Assembly: GCA_018222585.1 (NCBI GenBank)
Contig: JAAFAB010000001.1
Location: 470,198-534,197, forward strand
Length of the DNA: 64,000 nt
Direction of reading: 5' to 3'
DNA from: Paracoccaceae bacterium
Lineage (GTDB): Bacteria; Pseudomonadota; Alphaproteobacteria; Rhodobacterales; Rhodobacteraceae
In this document: piece after piece, positions 26,401-34,460 of the stretch
Numbering within the stretch: position 1 is the first letter of the stretch
How the letters are laid out: each line of letters opens with the position of its first letter
The notes under the pieces: model-generated
What the model saw: only the letters and a program-made list of their open reading frames with translations
Told to the model about the DNA's origin: nothing
The model's database searches: none
Made by a program: the position numbers and the translations under genes

Positions 26401-29400
26401 GGCTGATGTGCTCGGGCAGAACGGTCAGGGCGCGCGGGTTCACGTCCATGAAGCGCTGCAGGCAGCGGCGGCCCATGCCCATGACCCGGTCACCCGGTTT
26501 CAGGCCGGTGACATTCTTGCCGACCGCATGGACCACGGCGCCGAATTCCAGGCCCAGGTGCTGCCAGGCGGGGTCGGGCTCTGCCTCTTCCGGCAGCAGG
26601 CCGGTGACGGCCATGACATCGCGGAAGTTCATGCCGACGGCAGAGACACGCACCCGCACCTCGTCGTCCGCCAGTTCTTCCAGCGGCAGTTCCCACAGCC
26701 CGAGGTCGTCGATGACGCCGGGGGCGCGCATGGTGGCGTGGAAGTTCACGCTTTCGTCGCTCGCCGGCACCTCGACCAGCTTCGGTTCGAAATCGGCGGT
26801 ATCGCGCGCGAAGAGCCGGGCGCCGTAGGTCTTGCCCTCGCGGATCACCGTTTCGGTCTCGGGCGTGTCCGACAGCAGGCGCAGGGCCAGCTGCGCGGAG
26901 TCCGAGCCGTCGTGGTCGAACATCCGCACATGGTATTCCGGCGTCTCGGTGGCCAGCACCCGGCCAAGCGCCGAAACGGGCGTCTGGGTCAGCCCGGCAG
27001 GGCCTGTTTCGCCGCTCACCGGGTCGGGATAGGCGCCCGAGGTCAGCACGGCGATGCGCGGCAGGGCCACCTCGTTGGTGCGGTGGAAGTCCATCAGGTC
27101 GCCGATGGTGATCAGGTCCATCACGTTGCGCTCGATCTGCGCGTAGAGATCGGCGGACGCGGCCTCGGCAGAGGCATCGGCGGCACCGAGCGCGGCAGCG
27201 AAGAGGATGCCCTTCACCTGCGCCTGTTCCAGCGCCTCGCCGAACTGGTCCTCGACCGCCTGCACCAGCTCGTCGCCAAGCTCGGCACGGGTCAGCACGG
27301 CGGGGGTGGCGCCAAGGGCGGTCATCTCTGCGACCAGCGGCGCCACGTCGGCCCCGGTGTCGGCCAGCACCAGCCAGGTGCCGAGCGCCTCCTCGACCAG
27401 CGCCGGTTCGTCGCGGATCTCGGAAAGCCCCTGTTCGACGAAGTTCGGGGCGATCTCGCCGCTGTCCTCGGTGGCGGCCTTGGTCGGCAGCGCCTGGGTC
27501 ATCAGCCCCTCGGCCTGGAAGAGCACGCGGCCCGCCATGTCGGTGACGATGAAATGCGCCTCGATCTCGCCGGTCACCGGGTTCTCGGCGCGATGCGCAT
27601 GGGCCATCACCTCGTCCGGCAGGCGCCCGTAGAAGCGCAGCCGGCGGGCCCCGACGGGCAGGTAGGCGGGATCGCCGGCCTTGCGCGGGGTACGGATGCT
27701 GGAGCGCGAGATGCGCGGGTCGCACATCTGAAGACAGCCATCCATCAGCGAGGGGTGGATATAGAAGATGTCGGTCTGCCCCGCGATCGCCGCGGGCGCC
27801 TTGATGCGGGCGACGGCCTCATGCTCGCCCACCCAGATCTGTTCGATCACCTGGAAAGCGGGACCGTAGTTCACGAAGCCCTGGCTGGCGTCCACGTCGT
27901 AGACATGGGCCACGTCGACCTCTTCCAGCGCGGTTGTGGCAGGATCGAAGGGGCGGTCGGCGGGGGCGGGCACATCGGTCGCCCGCAGCTTGCCCTCCGA
28001 GCGCAGCACCCAGTCGTCCCGGCTGTCGCGCGGCCGCGAGAACAGCTTGGCGCGCTTGCGGTCCGGCGACCAGGCCAGGGACAGCAGCATGTCCTGATCC
28101 TCTTCGAGGAACAGCGCCTCGTGCAGGATCGTGTCGGAGAGTTCGAGCGGCTTGTCGCCATAGAGCTCGACGCCGAGGGCCACGAGGGTTTCCAGGTAGC
28201 CGGCGCCCGGGAAGAGCGTCTCGGACTGCATCCGGTGGTCCTTCAGGAAGGGCCAGGCTTTGGTGTTGAGTTCCATCCACCAGGCATTGCCCGCATCGGC
28301 GGACTTGCGGCCCAGGAAGGGATGCTGGCGCGCGCCGTAGAGCTGACGGCGGCTTTCTTCACTGTCCTGCCACAGGCTTTCCTGCATCCAGTGGTTGCGC
28401 GGCAGGGCCACCGGGGCCTCGGCGCCACCAGTCAGCGCGTCCCAGTCCAGCGCGTAGCCCGACACGAAGAGCTGCGCGGCGGTACGGGCGAAGATGTCGA
28501 AATCGGCTTCCTTGCGCGACAACGACTGGAAGACATCGACCTTGGCACCGGCTTCCAGCGCGGTCGACTTGGTCGGCCCCATCAGGGTCGAATGCGGCCC
28601 CAGCTCGACGAAGGTCGTGGCGCCCAGGGTCAGGGCGGTCTCGATCCCCTGCTGGAACATCACCGGACGGCGCAGGTTCAGCCAGGCATATTCCAGGTCG
28701 AACTTCGTTTCCGGCTTGCCGGTCACGGTCGAGATGAAGGGGATATGCGGCACCCGCCAGGACACCTCTTTCACCTCGCGGCGGAACCACTCTTCGCCCG
28801 CTTCCAGCTGGTAGGAATGCCAGGCGGTATCGACCTTCAGGATGCGGATGAAGGTATCGGGCTGGGTCTCCTGGAACTCTTCCACGAAGGCGTGCAGCGT
28901 GTCGTAATCGCCCGAGATCGTGGTCGAGCCCGGCCCGTTGACGGCGGCGACGTTGATCTTCGGCGGCAGCAGCGGCGCGATATCCTCGGGCGCGAGGCCG
29001 ACGGCGGCCATGGCGCCCTTCTGGCCCAGCTGGTCACGTACCACGCCGCGCTTGCTGAGGAAGCTGGCCGCCCCCTCAAGCGTCAGACCGCCCGCGATGT
29101 AGGAGGCCGCGCTTTCCCCGATCGAGTGGCCCACCACCATGTCGGGCTTGATGCCGAAGCTTTCCCATAGGGCGCCGAGACCCGCCTGGATGGCGAACAG
29201 CGCGGGCTGGGTCACGGCGGTGTCGTCGATGCGAGAGGCGGCCTCGTCGGCCAGCAGCTCGTCCACCAGCGACCAGCCGGCAACCTTCTTGAAATGCGCG
29301 TCATAGGCTTCGACCGCGTCGCGGAAGACCGGCGAATGTTCCATGAACTGACGGCCCATGGCCCACCACTGGCTGCCCTGCCCGGCGAAGACGAAGCACA

Positions 29401-31063
29401 GCGAGGTCTCGGTACGGGCCTGGCCGGTGACGATGGTCTTCGCTTCCGACAGCTTCTCCTCGTCGTTCTCGACCAGCAGCGCCAGCGCCTCAAGCAGTTC
29501 GTCGCGGGTGCGCGCCAGCAGCATGGTGCGATAGGTCAGATGGGCGCGATCCTTGCCGAGGGCCGCCGAAAGCTCGGCCAGCGAAAGCTGCGCCAGGGCG
29601 CTGCCCTCGTCCTTCAGCAGCGCCAGCAGGTCGGCGGCATTGGCCAGGATGGCCTCCTGGCTGGGACCGGAGAGCGGGAAGAAATAGGGGAAGTCCTCGG
29701 CCCCCTTGCGCGGCGCGGCGACGACCGGCACGGCGGCCTGTTCGGGAACGGAGGAGATCAGCGCAGAGGCATTGGTGCCACCGAAACCGAAGGAGTTCAC
29801 CACCGCATAGCGCAGGCCGTCGGCCTCGGGGAAGCTCTGCGCCTCGGTCGGGACCTTCAGGTTCAGCGCGTCGAAGGGAATGTTGGGGTTCGGCTTGTCG
29901 AAATTGACGTTCGGCGGCACCATCCCGTTGCGCACCGCAAGCACGGCCTTGATCAGGCCCGAGATCCCGGCGGCGGCCTCGGCATGGCCGACGTTGGCCT
30001 TGCCCGAGCCGATCCACACCGGGCGCTCGGCGTTGTGTTGTCCGATCACGGTGCCGATGGCACCGGCTTCGATGGGATCGCCGACGGGGGTGCCGGTGCC
30101 ATGGGCCTCGACGTAGCCGATGCTTTCCTTGGCCACGCCGGACTGGGTGAAGAGATCTTCCAGCATGGCGATCTGGCTGTCCTGCGCCGGCGCCGTGATC
30201 GTCGAGGTATAGCCGTCCTGGTTGCAGGCCGAGGCATGAATCAGGGCGTGGATGCGATCCCCGTCCTCAAGCGCCTTGTGGTAGGGCTTCAGCACCACCA
30301 CGCCCGCCGCCTCGCCGCGCACGAAGCCGTTGGCGCGATTGTCGAAGGTCGAGATCTGCCCCGTCGAAGACAGCATCCCCGCACGCGAGAAGGCAATGAA
30401 GGAGGAGGGATGCGCCAGCACGTTGACGCCGGCCACCACGGCCACGTCGCAGGCGCCCGAAGCCAGGTTCTGCACCGCCTGGTTCAGCGCCACCAGCGAG
30501 GACGAACAGGCGGTATCGACCGCGTAGGACGGCCCCTTCAGGTTCAGGCGGTGCGAGATCCGGTTGGCATTGATGCAGAGCGCATAGCCCGTACCGGCGA
30601 AATTCTCTGGGTTGGTGGGGCGCAATTCCTGGATGGTGCGATAATCGGATTGGGAAATGCCGACGAAAACGCCGGTTTTTCCCTTCGCATAATCCGACGC
30701 CGGGCGCTGCGTATCCTGCAGCGCCTCGTAGGTGCATTGCAGCAGCAGCCGTTGCTGGGGATCCATCGCCGCCGCTTCGCGCGGGGAAATTCCGAAGAAT
30801 TTCGCATCGAAACCGCGGATATCATCGAGGAAACCGGCCCATTTCGTCGTCGCGGTCGCAATGCCGTCCGGGTTCTCGTTATAGAAGTTGTCGACGTTCC
30901 AGCGGTCTTCGGGGACTTCGCGAATTCCGCTCTTCCGATCCAGCAGGAACTGCCAGTAATCGTCCGGCGTCTCGTTCCCGCCCGGTAGGCGACAGGCCAT
31001 GCCCACGATGGCCAAGGCATTGCTAAATTGAGCCTTTTCTGCGGCCGGAACTGAACGCTTCAT
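23474..31063 (-). CDS. Highly reducing type I polyketide synthase with C-terminal degenerate condensation domain
   Basis: A 2529-residue single-module PKS. Domain order with rough residues: KS 15-440 (Cys186 in DTACSSS, His321 in HGTGTP, His360 in NVGHAEA); AT 556-850 (Ser647 in GHSIGES); DH 914-1190 (His943 in KDHRMQ, Asp1108 in LMDGCLQ); structural pseudo-KR 1190-1430; ER 1435-1767 (NFRDVMAV, GVGMAGIQL); KR 1785-1970 (LITGGTKGFG, GQGNYVAANA); ACP about 2050-2135 (Ser2095 in GLDSLSS). Residues 2170-2529 form a condensation-like domain with HQAVGDL at 2272-2278 instead of HHxxxDG. No thioesterase or methyltransferase is seen. The layout matches iterative fatty-acid-like PKSs such as mycobacterial Pks2/MAS. 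The start at 31063 has an AAGAGGA site; a TTG 24 bases upstream is rejected. A phosphopantetheinyl transferase must come from elsewhere. Confidence 0.95.
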   Translation of the reverse strand: MKRSVPAAEKAQFSNALAIVGMACRLPGGNETPDDYWQFLLDRKSGIREVPEDRWNVDNFYNENPDGIATATTKWAGFLDDIRGFDAKFFGISPREAAAMDPQQRLLLQCTYEALQDTQRPASDYAKGKTGVFVGISQSDYRTIQELRPTNPENFAGTGYALCINANRISHRLNLKGPSYAVDTACSSSLVALNQAVQNLASGACDVAVVAGVNVLAHPSSFIAFSRAGMLSSTGQISTFDNRANGFVRGEAAGVVVLKPYHKALEDGDRIHALIHASACNQDGYTSTITAPAQDSQIAMLEDLFTQSGVAKESIGYVEAHGTGTPVGDPIEAGAIGTVIGQHNAERPVWIGSGKANVGHAEAAAGISGLIKAVLAVRNGMVPPNVNFDKPNPNIPFDALNLKVPTEAQSFPEADGLRYAVVNSFGFGGTNASALISSVPEQAAVPVVAAPRKGAEDFPYFFPLSGPSQEAILANAADLLALLKDEGSALAQLSLAELSAALGKDRAHLTYRTMLLARTRDELLEALALLVENDEEKLSEAKTIVTGQARTETSLCFVFAGQGSQWWAMGRQFMEHSPVFRDAVEAYDAHFKKVAGWSLVDELLADEAASRIDDTAVTQPALFAIQAGLGALWESFGIKPDMVVGHSIGESAASYIAGGLTLEGAASFLSKRGVVRDQLGQKGAMAAVGLAPEDIAPLLPPKINVAAVNGPGSTTISGDYDTLHAFVEEFQETQPDTFIRILKVDTAWHSYQLEAGEEWFRREVKEVSWRVPHIPFISTVTGKPETKFDLEYAWLNLRRPVMFQQGIETALTLGATTFVELGPHSTLMGPTKSTALEAGAKVDVFQSLSRKEADFDIFARTAAQLFVSGYALDWDALTGGAEAPVALPRNHWMQESLWQDSEESRRQLYGARQHPFLGRKSADAGNAWWMELNTKAWPFLKDHRMQSETLFPGAGYLETLVALGVELYGDKPLELSDTILHEALFLEEDQDMLLSLAWSPDRKRAKLFSRPRDSRDDWVLRSEGKLRATDVPAPADRPFDPATTALEEVDVAHVYDVDASQGFVNYGPAFQVIEQIWVGEHEAVARIKAPAAIAGQTDIFYIHPSLMDGCLQMCDPRISRSSIRTPRKAGDPAYLPVGARRLRFYGRLPDEVMAHAHRAENPVTGEIEAHFIVTDMAGRVLFQAEGLMTQALPTKAATEDSGEIAPNFVEQGLSEIRDEPALVEEALGTWLVLADTGADVAPLVAEMTALGATPAVLTRAELGDELVQAVEDQFGEALEQAQVKGILFAAALGAADASAEAASADLYAQIERNVMDLITIGDLMDFHRTNEVALPRIAVLTSGAYPDPVSGETGPAGLTQTPVSALGRVLATETPEYHVRMFDHDGSDSAQLALRLLSDTPETETVIREGKTYGARLFARDTADFEPKLVEVPASDESVNFHATMRAPGVIDDLGLWELPLEELADDEVRVRVSAVGMNFRDVMAVTGLLPEEAEPDPAWQHLGLEFGAVVHAVGKNVTGLKPGDRVMGMGRRCLQRFMDVNPRALTVLPEHISLEEAATIPSAFATAHYALNRVGRMRKGEKVFIHVATGGVGMAGIQLCQDAGTEIFATAGSPAKRELLAELGANHIMDSRSLKFADDVERITSGRGVDVLLNSLPGEYITKGLDIVAPYGRYLEIGKVDVYADSAIGMKALRKNVSFSCLDLAAMGQERPELLAELMQEVVEMFAERRLKPLPVTSFPISQIGDAVRYMSQARHVGKVVVSLEEPSFKIRRDISRPVALSADASYLITGGTKGFGLTIADWMSRAGAGKLVLTSRGGTFLKEDMDRVKAMQARGTLVEALALDVTSEAEMEAFIGAATADARHPLRGVVHGAAVIKDGFLNQLTPEVITEVLRPKVLGGWILHRAFEKAGVQPDFLIGFSSIAEVIGSGGQGNYVAANAFLTALARYRDSLGLNGTAINWGAMAESGFVARSDGMASYLESVGLHGLSDEETDMGMEIAVSRDLAGFCYSKADWPQIARANTALGGSPRMAPLLQKDGGGGGEVRARLMALTGDELRAEAIEFLKDEVANVLKIDKATIQSDRPMSELGLDSLSSFELKMRVETALDFTMPVSRFLAAPSIDEFATILEEEIAAMVEAEANAANAEEAGAEGEEAGEDTRRGVLGSDRQMGLLRASLAPMSSDAGRLSLFHVVTAPIATDLAAASGAMAALADRHALLKLRPEGTGEALALQLDGAPQVLETLPGVPDVAAGQLVLLGVDAGKVTLMLHQAVGDLASAELLLAELETLLSGGTLAPACPAAAVTEALAAARYDEDSAEGQNDRAFWWYAMRAGAAQLPFDRRARALLPVGLGRDRGASVVSRIPLATPQSEPALLLGFARALRGATGSTGNVLVTRIEATRQHLPEGAAVGPFEVDQPVLVECDLPETLALARLTRTLAAAPGHSRFGSTTAARVFGKQIRGWNGHPFQVAVTRGTGASSSAVAGYDLVLEIGEGELRLVRDADVVTEAQAEAIARALTPATVPAA

Positions 31064-31461
31064 TGGTAGTCCTCTTGAATCCTGCAAATAACACTGAAGT
31101 ACGGGAAACTGTCACTGTTGTGAGCTTTCGAACGATCCCCTTGCGATAGTCAATAGACTGCGGGGATTTCCACAGAACCGCCCCGAGGATGGCGTGGCCG
31201 GTGTTGCAGCTGGTATGCACGATTCAATTCAGACGTGTATTATTTACAGTTCACTCACCCTGATGAATCCACCCGCCGCGCTTCGGCACGGCCTGGACTC
31301 CGGAAGGACGCACGCCTCCGGTGGACGCCGTCAGGGGCAGGCAGGACTGGTCGGGCGGCACGGCGAGGCCCGCAGGCTGCCGCCTGCGCAGGTCGGCCGC
31401 CGAACGCGAACGGCCCGGCGACAAGGTCGCCGGGCCGCTTGCCGTCAGTGTCCGCTGCGCC
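31064..31461. other. Upstream region of the PKS operon
   Basis: About 400 bases between choV and the PKS. The part at 31200-31265 is more AT-rich than its surroundings (GTATTATTTACAG) and probably holds the minus-strand promoter of the PKS operon, but I cannot fix -35 and -10 boxes. No gene is recognised. A strong hairpin near 31411 is listed separately. Confidence 0.45.
31411..31437 (-). terminator. Terminator-like hairpin after choV
   Basis: A perfect 12-bp stem (CGGCCCGGCGAC / GTCGCCGGGCCG) with a 3-base AAG loop, 25 bases after the choV stop. The minus strand continues TTCGCGTTC without a pure T run. Its position between the betaine transport operon and the PKS promoter fits a terminator. 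Confidence 0.65.
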
Positions 31462-32520
31462 TCAGTTGCCCGAGGAGGGCGCCTTGGCGTGCAGCGCCGA
31501 AATGATGTCCTGGTTGGTGATCGAGCCCAGGGCTTCGCCCGCTTCGCTGCGCACGCCGACCACGTCGGCACTTCCGTTCAGCACGCGGATCACCTCGCCC
31601 ACCGGGGTTTCCGGCGAGACATGGGTATCCTCGGCCCCGGCCGCCCTCGGCGACATGACATCCGCTGCAAGCAGCACGTTCAGCGGGTTCATGTGGGTTA
31701 CGAAATCATCCACGTAGTCATTCGCCGGGTTGGCGATGATCTCTTGCGGAGAGCCGCACTGCACGATCCTCCCGCCTTCCATGATGGCGATCCGGTTGCC
31801 CAGCTTGAAGGCCTCGTCGAGGTCGTGACTGACGAAGATGATGGTGCGCTTCAGCTTTTCCTGCAGCTCCAGAAGCTCGTCCTGCAACCGGGTGCGGATC
31901 AGCGGATCGAGCGCCGAGAAAGGCTCGTCCATCAGCAGGATCGGCGCTTCCGTGGCAAAGGCACGGGCCAGGCCGACACGCTGCTGCATCCCGCCCGAAA
32001 GCTCGCCCACCTTGTTCTCGGCCCAGTCGGTCAGACCGACCAGGTCAAGCTGGGCGCGCGCCTTCTCGTCGCGCTCGGCGCGCGACATGCCCGACAGCTC
32101 CAACCCCAGGGCCACGTTGTCCAGAACGTTGCGCCAGGGCAGCAGGCCGAACTGCTGGAAGACCATGGCCACGCTCTCGCGGCGCAGACGCATCAGATCG
32201 TCCCGACCGCAGTTTGTGGGCGAGCAGCTCCAGCCGTTCGCATGGACGCGCACCTCGCCCCGGGCCACCGGGTTCAACCCGTTGACCGCACGCAGCAGGG
32301 TCGACTTGCCCGAACCGGAAAGGCCCATCAGGACGAGGATCTCGCCCTCTTGCACGGTGAGCGAGCAGTCATGCACGCCGAGCACCTGCCCGGTGGCCTT
32401 CTGGATCTCCGAGCGGTCCTTGCCCTGGTCCATCAGCGGCAGGGCCTTGCCCGGGCTCTCGCCGAAGACGATCGAGACATTGTCGAACTCGACCGCGGCC
32501 CGTTTCTGTTCTTCGCTCAT
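31462..32520 (-). CDS. choV: Choline/glycine betaine ABC transporter ATP-binding protein
   Basis: A 352-residue ATPase of the ProV/OpuA/ChoV type. Walker A is GLSGSGKSTLLR, the signature is LSGGMQQRVGLARA, Walker B is ILLMDEPFSALDP, and the switch His is in IFVSHDLDEA. A C-terminal CBS-like extension (PVGEVIRVLNGSADVVGVR, then GSITNQDIISAL) resembles the regulatory tail of this subfamily. Its ATG overlaps the choW stop by 4 bases. Together with ChoW and ChoX it imports choline or related quaternary amines; the divergent bet genes support choline as substrate. Confidence 0.93.
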   Translation of the reverse strand: MSEEQKRAAVEFDNVSIVFGESPGKALPLMDQGKDRSEIQKATGQVLGVHDCSLTVQEGEILVLMGLSGSGKSTLLRAVNGLNPVARGEVRVHANGWSCSPTNCGRDDLMRLRRESVAMVFQQFGLLPWRNVLDNVALGLELSGMSRAERDEKARAQLDLVGLTDWAENKVGELSGGMQQRVGLARAFATEAPILLMDEPFSALDPLIRTRLQDELLELQEKLKRTIIFVSHDLDEAFKLGNRIAIMEGGRIVQCGSPQEIIANPANDYVDDFVTHMNPLNVLLAADVMSPRAAGAEDTHVSPETPVGEVIRVLNGSADVVGVRSEAGEALGSITNQDIISALHAKAPSSGN

Positions 32521-33353
32521 TTGCGGCCTCCGATCCGAAGCATCCGGTCAAGGATGATGGCAACCACGACGATGACGAAACCACTCTCGAAGCCGAGCGA
32601 GGTGTTGACCTGGTTCAGCGCCCGCACGACCGGCACGCCAAGGCCATCCGCGCCCACCAGGGCGGCGACGACGACCATGGACAGCGACAGCATGATGGTC
32701 TGGTTCAGACCGGCCATGATCTGCGGCAGGGCGTAGGGCAGTTCCACCTTGGTCAGGGTCTGCCACTTGGTGCCGCCGAAGGCCTGGGAGGCTTCCAGCA
32801 GCGGCTTCGGCGTCGAGGAGACCCCGAGGTAGGTCAGCCGGATCGGCGCCGGCACGACGAAGATCACCGTGGCGATCAGGCCCGGCACCATGCCGATGCC
32901 GAAGAAGACGATGGCCGGGATCAGGTAGACGAAGGTGGGCAGCGTCTGCATCAGGTCCAGCACCGGCTGCATGAACTGGTAGAGACGCGGCCGGTGCGCC
33001 GCGGCGATGCCGATGGGCACCCCGATCGACATGCAGACGATGCAGGCCGAAATGACCAAGGTCAGGCTTTCGGTGGTCTCTTCCCAGTAATCCTGGTTGA
33101 GGATGAACAGGAAGCCGAGCGCCACGAAGAGGCAGGTCTTCCAGCTGCGCTGCAGCACCCAGGTCAGGGCCACGAAGGCGAGGATCACCACCAGCTCGGG
33201 CGGCTCCTGCAGCAACCAGAGAAGCCCGTCGATCAGGCTCTCGGCGCCAGCGGCAAGGACATCGACGATGCCCGCGAAATTGTCCCTCAGCCAGTCGAAG
33301 AAATCACTGGCCCAGTCCCCTACGGGGATCTTGTTGTCTGTCAGCCAATCCAA
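32517..33353 (-). CDS. choW: Choline/glycine betaine ABC transporter permease
   Basis: A 278-residue membrane permease of the ProW/ChoW type with about seven helices. The EAA-type cytoplasmic loop reads LEASQAFGGTKWQTLTKVELP, as 20-odd residues ending where the ATPase docks. N-terminal residues MDWLTDNKIPVGDWASDF are typical of alphaproteobacterial ChoW. It overlaps choV by 4 bases and follows choX after 77 bases that contain a hairpin. Confidence 0.93.
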   Translation of the reverse strand: MDWLTDNKIPVGDWASDFFDWLRDNFAGIVDVLAAGAESLIDGLLWLLQEPPELVVILAFVALTWVLQRSWKTCLFVALGFLFILNQDYWEETTESLTLVISACIVCMSIGVPIGIAAAHRPRLYQFMQPVLDLMQTLPTFVYLIPAIVFFGIGMVPGLIATVIFVVPAPIRLTYLGVSSTPKPLLEASQAFGGTKWQTLTKVELPYALPQIMAGLNQTIMLSLSMVVVAALVGADGLGVPVVRALNQVNTSLGFESGFVIVVVAIILDRMLRIGGRK

Positions 33354-33392
33354 GGCGGACCTCCTTTACGGAAAAGTGGGGCCTTACGGAAA

Positions 33393-33415
33393 GGCCCGGT
33401 CACTTGGACCGGGCC
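33393..33415 (-). terminator. Stem-loop between choX and choW
   Basis: A perfect 9-bp stem (GGCCCGGTC / GACCGGGCC) with a 5-base loop, 15 bases downstream of the choX stop. No T run follows on the minus strand. Likely an attenuator or stabiliser that keeps binding-protein mRNA in excess. Confidence 0.55.
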
Positions 33416-33430
33416 CGCCGTATGTCTGGA

Positions 33431-34354
33431 TCAGAGGCCGAAGGCTTCCTTGACCGCGGCCGCGCCGTCACCGCCATCGACGGTGGTCACACCCTCCAGC
33501 CAGGACATGACCACGTCGCCGTTGGCCTTCATCCACTCCATCGTGGCGTCATCGGCATCCTCGCCGTCGTCGAGGATCTTGCCCATGATCTCGTTTTCCA
33601 TCGGCAGGGTGAACGCGAGGTTGCCGAGGAAGGTGCCCAGGTTCGGGCACTCTTCGACAAAGCCCTTGCGGGTCACGGTGTTGACCACGCCTTCACCGCC
33701 GAAGAAGTCCTCGCCGCCGGGCAGGTACTTCAGGTCGAAGTTGGCGTTCATCGGGTGCGGTTCCCAGCCCAGGAAGACGATGTCTTCCTCGTCGTCGACG
33801 GCGCGGCGCACCATGGACAGCATCCCCTGCTCCGAGCTCTCGACGACCTCGAAGCCCTCCAGGCCATGCTTGTTCTCGTCGGCCAGCGAAACGAGGTAGG
33901 CGTTGCCCTCGTTGCCCGGCTCGATGCCGTAGATCTTTTCGTCCAGGCTGTCGCGGAAGCTGGCAATGTCGGCGTAGGACTGCAGGCCCTTCTCGTAGGT
34001 GTAGGCGGGCACGGCCAGCGTGTACTTGGTGCCCTCCAGGTTGGTCGCGACGGTCTCGATCTCGCCGGATTCGAGGTAGGGGCTGATGGCGCCGTTCTGG
34101 GCCGGCATCCAGTTGCCCAGGAAGATGTCCACGTCATCGCTTTCCAGCGACTTGAAGGTCACCGGCACCGACAGGACCTTGACGTCGACGTCGTAGCCGA
34201 GGGCCTCGAGGACCTGCTTGGTGGCCGAGGTGGTGGTGGTGATGTCGGTCCAGCCGACATCCGAGAAGCTGACGTCGCCGCAATCTGCCATTGCAACGCC
34301 GGTCGAGAGCGCCAGTGCCGAAGCAGCGGTCATCATCATGTTGAAACGGGTCAT
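33431..34354 (-). CDS. choX: Choline-binding periplasmic protein
   Basis: A 307-residue secreted binding protein. The signal peptide is MTRFNMMMTAASALALSTGV, ending AMA; mature DCGDVSFSDVGWTDI follows. The aromatic cage that holds the trimethylammonium group in ChoX is visible: Trp in VGWTDIT, Trp in FLGNWMP, Tyr in AYTYEKGLQ and Trp in FLGWEPHPM. The start is the ATG at 34354 with a GGAAACG-like site; the much longer frame upstream is antisense to betI. First gene of choXWV, divergent from betI. Confidence 0.93.
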   Translation of the reverse strand: MTRFNMMMTAASALALSTGVAMADCGDVSFSDVGWTDITTTTSATKQVLEALGYDVDVKVLSVPVTFKSLESDDVDIFLGNWMPAQNGAISPYLESGEIETVATNLEGTKYTLAVPAYTYEKGLQSYADIASFRDSLDEKIYGIEPGNEGNAYLVSLADENKHGLEGFEVVESSEQGMLSMVRRAVDDEEDIVFLGWEPHPMNANFDLKYLPGGEDFFGGEGVVNTVTRKGFVEECPNLGTFLGNLAFTLPMENEIMGKILDDGEDADDATMEWMKANGDVVMSWLEGVTTVDGGDGAAAVKEAFGL

Positions 34355-34391
34355 ATCGTTTCCTTCCGTTGGACTTGGGGTTGTGTTTTTC

Positions 34392-34411
34392 TTGATTGAT
34401 GAGTTAATCAA
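34392..34411. promoter_or_regulatory. Candidate BetI operator
   Basis: An imperfect palindrome, TTGATT-8 bases-AATCAA, in an AT-rich stretch between the divergent choX and betI genes. It resembles the TTGATTGA-type half-site reported for BetI and would let choline-sensitive BetI control both operons. Inference from position and symmetry. Confidence 0.6.
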
Positions 34412-34460
34412 AAAGCAACTAATTCGAAAAGTAAAGCATCTAGACGCGAGGACAAGCGAG

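Noticed and set aside
22202-29170. A 2322-codon plus-strand open frame
   Set aside because: It is antisense to the PKS and acyltransferase genes, has a His/Gly/Arg/Gln-rich composition and no recognisable domain. It results from high GC in the codons of the real genes.
16041-31063. Arylpolyene-type gene cluster
   Set aside because: Arylpolyene clusters also have MMPL and LolA-like genes, but they use discrete type II ketosynthases and ACPs. Here the synthase is one multidomain type I protein with a sulfotransferase.
31194-31717. Small plus-strand frames upstream of the PKS
   Set aside because: Low-complexity translations overlapping choV and the hairpin; no start signals.
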